The notes under the pieces are model-generated. The model was not told the DNA's origin and ran no database searches. It was given only the letters and a program-made list of their open reading frames with translations. A program made the position numbers and the translations under genes. A stretch of 5,250 nt of DNA from positions 1 through 5,250 of the forward strand of contig JAPYTY010000167.1 in the NCBI GenBank assembly GCA_029942065.1, in the 5' to 3' direction. Each line of letters opens with the position of its first letter. Position 1 is the stretch's first letter. Below, piece by piece: positions 1-4,861 of this stretch. The DNA comes from Acidobacteriota bacterium. GTDB lineage: Bacteria; Acidobacteriota; UBA6911; RPQK01; JADFOI01.

Positions 1-133
1 GGTGAGTCACCGGTTTGCCTCGTGCGCTGTCTCGAACCGTTCCATCAAAGGTGACAATCGCTCCTGACCCTGGCCCGGAAACCGAGTCCACCACTTTCCT
101 GCGATCGATGGTGTTCTGGACTATTTCAATCAT
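1..133 (-). CDS. moaE: Molybdopterin synthase catalytic subunit MoaE, N-terminal fragment
   Basis: This is the first 44 codons of a minus-strand gene that runs off the left edge. MoaE is the large subunit of molybdopterin synthase. With thiocarboxylated MoaD it inserts the dithiolene sulfurs into precursor Z (cPMP) in the cytoplasm to make molybdopterin. The visible part has the family's N-terminal signature at about residues 24-36, GAIVTFDGTVRDS, which corresponds to the conserved Gly-Ala-x-V-x-F-x-Gly-x-V-Arg block. The start ATG (133-131) overlaps the moaD stop TGA in an ATGA arrangement, which implies translational coupling and roughly equal synthesis of the two subunits. A GGTGG motif about 6 nt before the ATG, inside moaD, may serve as ribosome binding site. 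The catalytic lysines lie outside the window, so activity cannot be judged. Confidence 0.88.
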   Translation of the reverse strand, partial: MIEIVQNTIDRRKVVDSVSGPGSGAIVTFDGTVRDSARGKPVTH

Positions 134-378
134 CGGGCGCCACCACTTACGGGAGGGAAAAAGGACACTTCATCCCCTGGGGCCACCAGGGAATCCATAT
201 CCGAATATTCCTGATTGACGGCTACCAGCAGGACAGGCTCATATTTTTCGAGTCTTGGGAAGCGAGTTTTCAACTGCTGGAAAACCTCCCTGACGGAAGT
301 CTCTCCCTTTAACTCCACTTCCATCTCGGATTCTCCAGTGAGATCTTTCAAGGAGGCAAAAAACCGCAGTTTCAGCAT
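130..378 (-). CDS. moaD: Molybdopterin synthase sulfur carrier subunit MoaD (ubiquitin-like fold)
   Basis: This 82-residue protein has the normal MoaD length. It is a small beta-grasp sulfur carrier that is adenylated by a MoeB-type enzyme at its C-terminal glycine, converted to a thiocarboxylate, and then donates sulfur within the MoaD-MoaE complex. Seen in the sequence: an N-terminal beta strand LKLRFFASLKDLTG, a V-R-E-V-F helix near residues 29-38, the VAVNQEY strand near 52-58, and the C-terminal block APGDEVSFFPPVSGG (66-80), which is diagnostic of MoaD. The oddity is two residues, Ala-Arg, after the Gly79-Gly80 pair. The family normally ends exactly at Gly-Gly. The gene overlaps moaE by 4 bp. 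No Shine-Dalgarno precedes ATG 378. A perfect TATAAT lies 8 nt upstream, so the transcript may be leaderless. ThiS or another MoaD-like carrier is excluded by the adjacent moaE. Confidence 0.9.
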   Translation of the reverse strand: MLKLRFFASLKDLTGESEMEVELKGETSVREVFQQLKTRFPRLEKYEPVLLVAVNQEYSDMDSLVAPGDEVSFFPPVSGGAR

Positions 379-386
379 ATAGGCCT

Positions 387-392
387 ATTATA
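387..392 (-). promoter_or_regulatory. Candidate -10 box of the moaDE promoter
   Basis: On the minus strand this reads TATAAT, a perfect sigma-70 -10 hexamer. No good TTGACA match lies 16-18 bp upstream; the best-placed sequence is TGGTCG at 415-410, inside a short inverted repeat. The box ends 8 nt before the moaD ATG, so transcription would start only one or two bases before the start codon. Alternatively the match is chance and the real promoter lies further upstream. Confidence 0.4.
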
Positions 393-401
393 CGAAGGGC
401 A

Positions 402-416
402 CTGGTCTTCGACCAG
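402..416. promoter_or_regulatory. Short inverted repeat (possible operator) upstream of moaD
   Basis: CTGGTC and GACCAG form a perfect 6-bp inverted repeat around a 3-nt centre (TTC). Beyond an A-C mismatch two further pairs are possible (399-400 with 418-419). It sits where a -35 element for the TATAAT at 392-387 would fall, so it could be a repressor or activator site for moaDE. It could also be a chance hairpin; the sequence matches no operator I can name. Confidence 0.3.
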
Positions 417-423
417 CGCGTTC

Positions 424-446
424 CACGTTTCAGGGTGCACGTTTCA
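424..446. repeat. Direct repeat of CACGTTTCA, two copies 14 bp apart
   Basis: The nonamer CACGTTTCA occurs at 424-432 and again at 438-446. A further CACG begins at 445, overlapping the second copy. The arrangement looks like a decayed short tandem repeat. Similar runs of CGTGAAA units occur in intergenic DNA of several bacterial groups, but I attach no function to it. Confidence 0.5.
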
Positions 447-565
447 CGAAGGAAAGAATAAAGTCCCAAGCTCGAAGCCAGATCGAAACCAAAACCCAAA
501 CCGTTCTCCACGCGGAGTACAAGCGACGCGTTTCTCCACTCCGAGCGTCTGCGAGGAGTTTCTCT

Positions 566-580
566 GCGCGCGTAGCGCGC
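566..580. other. GC-rich hairpin upstream of nfeD
   Basis: GCGCGC (566-571) and GCGCGC (575-580) flank the trinucleotide GTA and form a perfect 6-bp stem. An outer pairing of AGGAG (554-558) with CTCCT (583-587) could extend it across an asymmetric internal loop. No T-run follows on either strand, so it is not a convincing intrinsic terminator. It lies about 65 bp before the nfeD start and upstream of the candidate promoter at 607-636, so it could be a binding site or a remnant of a dispersed palindromic repeat. Confidence 0.4.
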
Positions 581-606
581 TTCTCCTGATTCCTTCTTCT
601 TCCCCA

Positions 607-636
607 TTGTCAGTTGTCCGCCGTGAGTGCTAACAT
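607..636 (+). promoter_or_regulatory. Candidate sigma-70-like promoter for the nfeD-slipin-SPOR-lnt-prfB operon
   Basis: TTGTCA at 607-612 matches the -35 consensus at 5 of 6 bases, and TAACAT at 631-636 matches the -10 consensus at 4 of 6, with an 18-bp spacer. Transcription would begin near 642-644, leaving only about two to four bases before the nfeD ATG at 646. That fits the lack of a Shine-Dalgarno there. The call rests on pattern matching alone. Confidence 0.4.
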
Positions 637-645
637 GGCCGACAG

Positions 646-1920
646 ATGAAGCGGATTGTTCTTCTGGTCATCTTGTTTGCCACCTCCACGGCGCAGGCCG
701 AAATTTTCAAGGTCAAGATCGACGGGGTCATTGACCCCATTACTTCTGAATTCATCACCGAAGCGGTTGAACAGGCCGAAGCGCAGGAGGCCGAATTCCT
801 GCTCATTACGCTGTCCACTCCGGGAGGGCTGGGGGTATCGATGCAGGAGATCATCCAGATGATTCTCAACTCCGAGGTTCCGGTTGTCTGCTTCGTCGAA
901 CCTCAAGGTGCCCGGGCGGCCTCGGCCGGTTTTTTTATCCTGCTCTCCGCCGACCTGGCAGTCATGGCGCCGGGAACCAACACCGGTGCGGCTCATCCGG
1001 TCTTTCCTCTTGGCGGGGAAGACGAGACGATGCTGGAGAAGGTCACCAATGATGCCCTGGCCAATCTGCGGGCCATCGTCAGTCAGCGTGAGCGAAATTA
1101 CGAAATGGCGGAAAAGGGTGTCGTTGAGAGTAAATCCTACACGGCTCAGGAGGCCCTGGAAGGGGGATTGATCGACCTGATCGTGGAGGATGAGGAAGAG
1201 CTCCTGAAGGCGTTGGATGGAAAAGAGATTACCCTCTTCAGTGGGGAACTCCAGCGACTCGAAACCGAGGGCCAGGAAGTAGTCCTTCTGGAAATGACAT
1301 TTCGTCAGAGAGTTCTCTCTACCATTGCCGACCCCAATGTCGCCGTGCTTTTGGGGGTGCTGGGGCTGTTGGGTTTGTACCTGGAGTTCACGAATCCGGG
1401 TCTGATGGCTCCCGGCATTATTGGGGGAATCTGCTTCATTCTGGCTTTGCTGGGCTTTTCACTTCTCCCCATTAATTATATTGGAGTCCTGCTCATTCTC
1501 CTGGCCATCGGCCTGTTCATCGCAGAGTTGATGGTGTCAGGGTTCGGTCTTTTCGGGGTGGGAGGAATCGTTGCGATGACCCTGGGATTGCTGGTTCTCG
1601 TCGATGCCCCCAACCCGGAGGTGAGAATCCAGTGGGGGACTGCCCTGGCTGTGGCAGGCTCATTCGCTATTATCATCGTGTTCCTGTTGCGTTTGGCCAT
1701 CAAGTCGATCAGGGCCAAGGTCATCACGGGGACCGGATCCCTGGAAGGCTCCATCGGACAGGCCAGGTCCCAGGTCAGCCGGGAGGGGGGAAAGGTGTTT
1801 GTGAGTGGAGAATGGTGGCAGGCAGTCTCTGAGAGTTCCATCGAGGCCGGTGCCCAGGTACGGGTTGTGGGTTCAAATGATCTGGTCCTGACGGTAGAAC
1901 CCTATTTTGCGACCGAATAA
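646..1920 (+). CDS. NfeD family membrane-bound serine protease (ClpP-class, long form)
   Basis: This 424-residue protein is full length for the long NfeD type. Residues 1-18 are a signal peptide (MKRIVLLVILFATSTAQA). Residues about 20-190 form the ClpP/crotonase-fold protease: oxyanion-type STPGGLG (57-63), the probable nucleophile Ser93 in ARAASAG, and a catalytic Lys that I place at Lys132 by analogy with the Ser97/Lys138 dyad of Pyrococcus PH1510. Four or five membrane segments follow between about 232 and 350, then a C-terminal soluble NfeD OB-fold (about 365-422, with GxxG and WWQA). In archaea such enzymes cleave the hydrophobic C-terminus of the partner stomatin, and the next gene here encodes that partner. 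The protein should sit in the inner membrane with its protease domain outside the cytoplasm. ATG 646 has no clear ribosome binding site but gives the intact signal peptide. A TAA stop ends the gene. Confidence 0.92.
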   Translation: MKRIVLLVILFATSTAQAEIFKVKIDGVIDPITSEFITEAVEQAEAQEAEFLLITLSTPGGLGVSMQEIIQMILNSEVPVVCFVEPQGARAASAGFFILLSADLAVMAPGTNTGAAHPVFPLGGEDETMLEKVTNDALANLRAIVSQRERNYEMAEKGVVESKSYTAQEALEGGLIDLIVEDEEELLKALDGKEITLFSGELQRLETEGQEVVLLEMTFRQRVLSTIADPNVAVLLGVLGLLGLYLEFTNPGLMAPGIIGGICFILALLGFSLLPINYIGVLLILLAIGLFIAELMVSGFGLFGVGGIVAMTLGLLVLVDAPNPEVRIQWGTALAVAGSFAIIIVFLLRLAIKSIRAKVITGTGSLEGSIGQARSQVSREGGKVFVSGEWWQAVSESSIEAGAQVRVVGSNDLVLTVEPYFATE

Positions 1921-1962
1921 TGACATCAAGTGAGTAACTGCGTCATCTTCATGGCTGCTTGA

Positions 1963-1975
1963 TGAGGAGTCCTCA
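1963..1975. promoter_or_regulatory. Palindrome containing a Shine-Dalgarno-like core before slipin
   Basis: TGAGGAGTCCTCA is a perfect inverted repeat (TGAGGA/TCCTCA around a single G). It includes AGGAG, the best ribosome-binding core in the nfeD-slipin gap. A second pairing, CATCAAG at 1924-1930 with CTTGATG at 1958-1964, overlaps its left edge, so the two structures would compete for 1963-1964. The AGGAG lies 11 nt before TTG 1981 and too far from ATG 1999 to serve that start directly. Confidence 0.35.
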
Positions 1976-1998
1976 ATTGCTTGGAAAGCGAGGTTAGT

Positions 1999-2769
1999 AT
2001 GCCCTGGTTTATTATCACTCTGGTTGTGGTCTTTTATCTGTTCTCGTCCATCAAGATTCTGCGTCAATACGAGAAGGGAGTCATTTTTCGCCTGGGAAAA
2101 CTTCTGGAGGATACCAAGGGGCCGGGCCTGATCCTGGTTTTCTGGCCTCTCGACCAGATGGAAAAGGTGAGTCTGAGGCTGGTGACCATGGATGTCCCTG
2201 CCCAGGACGTTATTACCCGGGACAACGTTTCGGTCAAGGTCAATGCCATTGTTTACTTCCGAGTCGTGGATTCCAGTAAGGCCGTTGTCAGCGTGGAAAA
2301 TTTTCTTTATGCCACTTCTCAGCTGGCTCAGACCACGCTCAGGTCGGTCCTGGGCCAGGTGGAACTGGACGATCTTCTGAGCAAGAGAGAGGAACTCAAT
2401 GAGCGTCTCCAGACGATTCTGGATCAAAGCACGGATCCCTGGGGGATCAAGGTCAGTATGGTCGAAGTGAAAACAGTTGATTTGCCGTCAGAAATGCAGC
2501 GGGCGATGGCCAAACAGGCCGAGGCCGAGAGGGAAAAGCGCGCCAAGATCATCCATGCAGAAGGAGAGTTTCAGGCGGCAGAAAGACTCCTGGAGGCGGC
2601 TCAGACCCTGGCCAAGGAACCGATGACGCTTCAGCTTCGCTACCTTTCCACCTTGACGGAAATCGGGACGGAGCACAACTCCACCATTGTTTTTCCATTG
2701 CCGTTGGAGATCATCGAGCCTTTTCTTCGGGCGGGTCGGAAGGTTAAGGCGGGGGGAGATACTGACTAA
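1999..2769 (+). CDS. Slipin / bacterial stomatin-like protein (SPFH domain)
   Basis: This 256-residue membrane-anchored SPFH/band 7 protein is a typical slipin, the usual partner of NfeD proteases. An N-terminal hydrophobic segment (2-17) anchors it. The SPFH domain runs from about 20 to 175 (QYEKGVIFRLGK, GPGL, MDVPAQDVITRDNVSVKVNA, VDLPSEMQRAMAKQAEAERE). A charged, Ala/Glu-rich coiled coil (about 165-205) drives oligomerisation into rings, and a C-terminal hydrophobic patch STIVFPLPLEIIEPF (228-242) resembles the stretch that NfeD proteases cut in archaeal stomatin. I chose ATG 1999 because GAGG lies 5 nt upstream and the protein then begins right at the anchor. An in-frame TTG at 1981 would add six residues (MESEVS). 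The gap after nfeD is 78 bp. The role is membrane microdomain organisation or protein quality control; QmcA-like and HflK/C proteins are more distant relatives. Confidence 0.92.
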   Translation: MPWFIITLVVVFYLFSSIKILRQYEKGVIFRLGKLLEDTKGPGLILVFWPLDQMEKVSLRLVTMDVPAQDVITRDNVSVKVNAIVYFRVVDSSKAVVSVENFLYATSQLAQTTLRSVLGQVELDDLLSKREELNERLQTILDQSTDPWGIKVSMVEVKTVDLPSEMQRAMAKQAEAEREKRAKIIHAEGEFQAAERLLEAAQTLAKEPMTLQLRYLSTLTEIGTEHNSTIVFPLPLEIIEPFLRAGRKVKAGGDTD

Positions 2770-2800
2770 GTTGGAAGGTAAGCTGAATCCTGGGGTTGCG

Positions 2801-3331
2801 ATGAGGCTTTACGGAGTGGTCCTGGGTGTACTGTTTCTTTTTTACCTGCTGGGACTTTTTATGGGAAGGGACCAACTCGTGGAGGCTCGACCGAGGGAAG
2901 TCAGTCTACCCATGGCCGACACCCCTCTGGAAGATATCGAGCCCGAACTGGATTTTTACGACAGTTTGATGGGGCCCTCGGCGACGGAGTCGGACCCAAC
3001 CGCCTTCGAAGACGAGGTCTCAGCCGTCCCGGAGCGGGTGGAGGAAAGTCCCACCGTTGCCGAACCGTCAGCATTGCTTCCAGTGGAGCTTTTCACGGTT
3101 CAGGTAGGAGCGTTTACGGCTGAGGGAGATGCGCGAAGGATCTTGATTCGCCTGGAGGCCAAGGCCTATGCCAGTGTCGTGAAGGACCCATCGGACAGCG
3201 ATCCTCACTACCGCGTTTCCGTGGGTGAGTTTCGAACCAATCAGGAGGCCCTTGAAATGGAAGAAAGACTTCGTAAGGACGGCTTTCCTACCTATATCAA
3301 AGGTATCCAGGTCTCGAGTGCGGCCCGTTGA
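2801..3331 (+). CDS. SPOR-domain single-pass membrane protein
   Basis: From ATG 2801 this is 176 residues. A short cytoplasmic start leads into one membrane segment (about 5-21, VVLGVLFLFYLLGLF). A Pro/Glu-rich acidic linker (about 25-93) follows, containing FYDSL near 52-56, a motif often seen just outside the membrane in SPOR proteins. The C-terminal SPOR domain (about 97-170) has FTVQVGAF, DARRILIRLEAKAY, YRVSVGEF and AEEMEERL-like helices. SPOR domains bind glycan strands stripped of stem peptides at the septum, so the protein probably acts in cell division or envelope remodelling, comparable in layout to FtsN. The start is uncertain. TTG 2771, one base after the slipin stop, is in frame and would add ten residues, and an ATG at 2687 inside slipin is open but unlikely. 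The stop overlaps the lnt start by four bases. Confidence 0.85.
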   Translation: MRLYGVVLGVLFLFYLLGLFMGRDQLVEARPREVSLPMADTPLEDIEPELDFYDSLMGPSATESDPTAFEDEVSAVPERVEESPTVAEPSALLPVELFTVQVGAFTAEGDARRILIRLEAKAYASVVKDPSDSDPHYRVSVGEFRTNQEALEMEERLRKDGFPTYIKGIQVSSAAR

Positions 3332-4857
3332 TCGAGCGGCAACTGTTCAAGGGGGGAGTCCTCTCTCTGATCTCGGGAGTGGCGCTCTGGCTCCCTTTTC
3401 AAGATTCTCAATTCTTTTTTCTGACCTGGGTAGCCCTCATCCCCTTTCTTCTTTTTCTGGTCGGCAAACCCACCTGGAAGATCACTCTACTGGGCCATAT
3501 CCTCATGACGTTGGTCTATCTGGGCGGAGTTTTGTACTGGATACCTCAAGTTTTGGTCCTCTACGGAAACTTCGGCTGGGCGATGGCACTGGCGGTCTTT
3601 GGAGTGATGCTGATGGTGTTGAGCCTGTTCCTTCTTCCGTTTTCCCTTTTGACTCGCTGGACAGCAGGGAAGTCCATGGTGCTGGCGCTTGGGTGTGCGC
3701 CCGGTTTCTGGCTGCTCACGGAACTGTGTCGTAATTATTTTCTACTGAACGGTTTCCCCTGGGCCTTGCTGGGGTATTCCCAGTACCCCTACCTGAGAAT
3801 TATCCAGATTGCCGACATCAGTGGCGTCTATCTCATTTCGGTTTTGCTGGTTGGAGCCAATTCAGCATTTGTAGGAGCACTGCGGCTCAAGAGTTTCAAG
3901 CCGCTTGTGGTTTTTGCGATTCCGTTCCTGTTGGCGAATTTGTACGGAGTTTTTCGGGTGAACGGGTGGCAGCCAGAGGAGGGACCGACCCTGAATGTAG
4001 CCCTGGTACAACCCAACATCGAGTTATCCCGGGATCAGGAGTACTATGCCATGAAGTACTATGAGGCTCTGCCCGAGTACTATCGGCGTGCCGTGGAAGC
4101 CGGTGCGGAATGGGTCATTTTTCCGGAAGCTCCGAATCCCTTTTTGTATCAGGAGGACTTCTACTTCAGGACGTTCTGGGAACGGCAGGTCAACGATCAG
4201 GGAGCCTATCTGCTTTTTAACACGACCTGGGTGGACAGGGACCCTTCCCTGCGCTATTTCAATAGTGCCCTCCTGCTCGGCCCGACAGGGCAGGAAGCGT
4301 ACCGTTACGACAAAAGCCACCTGGTCCCTTTTGGCGAATATGTTCCGTTCCAGGATTGGCTTGGGATCCTGTTTGAACCCCTGGTCCAGGGGGTGGGTGG
4401 ATATTCTCCTGGAGAAGGGCTGCAACTTGGCAATATCACCGACACCCGATTTGCCACGCTGATCTGTTACGAAGGTATCTTCCCGGAACTGAGCCGCCGT
4501 TTTATCAGTCAGGGAGCCCAGATGTTCGTCAATATCACCAATGATTCCTGGTATGTACGGTCCACGGCTCCGAGGCAGCACCTGGAGATGGCTCTGTTTC
4601 GCGCCATTGAAACCCGCAAGCCCTTTCTTCGCTGCGCCAACAGTGGCTACTCGGCTGCCATTGATTATCTGGGAAGGTCCAGTCAGGAGATGGGGCTCTT
4701 TGAAGAAGGAATTCTAATGACTCAGGTTGCAGGAAATTCCTACCGCTCGATTTACTCGTACATCGGAGATTGGATGAATATAATGATTGTGGTCGGCACG
4801 GTAATTCTGGCCTTCGCTGGGCGTGGGCGGAAATCCGTGAAAAAGAAAGGGAGATGA
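3328..4857 (+). CDS. lnt: Apolipoprotein N-acyltransferase Lnt
   Basis: This 509-residue protein is close in length to E. coli Lnt (512). It transfers an acyl chain from a phospholipid to the N-terminal S-diacylglyceryl-cysteine of apolipoproteins, the last step of lipoprotein maturation in the inner membrane. About seven membrane segments span residues 10-208, a nitrilase domain covers about 222-470, and a final segment lies at 480-497 before a basic tail. The catalytic triad is visible: Glu267 in WVIFPEAP, Lys329 in YDKSHLVPFGEYVPF and Cys380 in LICYEG. Glu337, Tyr381 and Glu382, equivalents of other residues needed in E. coli, are also present. The Trp reported essential there (W237) appears as Gln237 in VQPNIELSRDQ. 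The start is TTG 3328, whose last two bases belong to the SPOR stop (TTGA), implying translational coupling. The stop is TGA, followed four bases later by prfB. Confidence 0.96.
   Translation: MIERQLFKGGVLSLISGVALWLPFQDSQFFFLTWVALIPFLLFLVGKPTWKITLLGHILMTLVYLGGVLYWIPQVLVLYGNFGWAMALAVFGVMLMVLSLFLLPFSLLTRWTAGKSMVLALGCAPGFWLLTELCRNYFLLNGFPWALLGYSQYPYLRIIQIADISGVYLISVLLVGANSAFVGALRLKSFKPLVVFAIPFLLANLYGVFRVNGWQPEEGPTLNVALVQPNIELSRDQEYYAMKYYEALPEYYRRAVEAGAEWVIFPEAPNPFLYQEDFYFRTFWERQVNDQGAYLLFNTTWVDRDPSLRYFNSALLLGPTGQEAYRYDKSHLVPFGEYVPFQDWLGILFEPLVQGVGGYSPGEGLQLGNITDTRFATLICYEGIFPELSRRFISQGAQMFVNITNDSWYVRSTAPRQHLEMALFRAIETRKPFLRCANSGYSAAIDYLGRSSQEMGLFEEGILMTQVAGNSYRSIYSYIGDWMNIMIVVGTVILAFAGRGRKSVKKKGR
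4848..4853 (+). promoter_or_regulatory. Shine-Dalgarno that decides the prfB start
   Basis: AGGGAG lies at the end of lnt, 8 nt before TTG 4862, which is ideal spacing. The same motif directly abuts ATG 4854 with no spacer, so it cannot serve that codon well. An in-frame TGA at 4838-4840 rules out any start further upstream in the TTG frame. Confidence 0.75.
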
Positions 4858-4861
4858 AAAT

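Larger units (their letters stand above)
379..645. other. Divergent intergenic region between moaD and nfeD
   Basis: This 267-bp stretch separates the minus-strand moaDE pair from the plus-strand nfeD operon. I see no credible gene in it. A minus-strand open frame running from about 607 into moaD has no recognisable motif, is rich in Arg and Ser, and overlaps moaD in another frame. The region contains candidate promoters at both edges, a CTGGTC hairpin, a 9-bp direct repeat, an A/C-rich patch (485-502) made of three AAACC-type units, and a GC-rich hairpin. It reads as a regulatory spacer with some decayed repeat sequence. Confidence 0.7.

Noticed and set aside
15..218. Plus-strand open frame of 67 codons
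   Set aside because: It lies antisense to moaE and moaD, both of which have clear family motifs.
566..600. Intrinsic terminator made of the GCGCGC hairpin and the following pyrimidine tract
   Set aside because: The tract is interrupted by many C residues, has no run of T, and no plus-strand gene lies upstream to terminate.
239..607. Minus-strand open frame of 122 codons crossing the intergenic region into moaD
   Set aside because: It overlaps well-supported moaD in a different frame, is rich in Arg and Ser, and has no domain-like pattern or ribosome binding site.
1873..2427. Minus-strand open frame of 184 codons
   Set aside because: It is antisense to nfeD and slipin; its composition mirrors the codon pattern of the slipin gene and it shows no recognisable domain.
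2687..2800. Extended N-terminus of the SPOR protein starting inside slipin
   Set aside because: It would overlap slipin by 83 bp and place an Arg-rich, family-unlike extension before the membrane segment.
3225..3734. Plus-strand open frame of 169 codons across the SPOR-lnt junction
   Set aside because: It runs in a third frame through both the SPOR domain and the lnt membrane segments and encodes no coherent pattern.
4024..4581. Minus-strand open frame of 185 codons
   Set aside because: It is antisense to the lnt nitrilase domain, where all catalytic motifs are on the plus strand.
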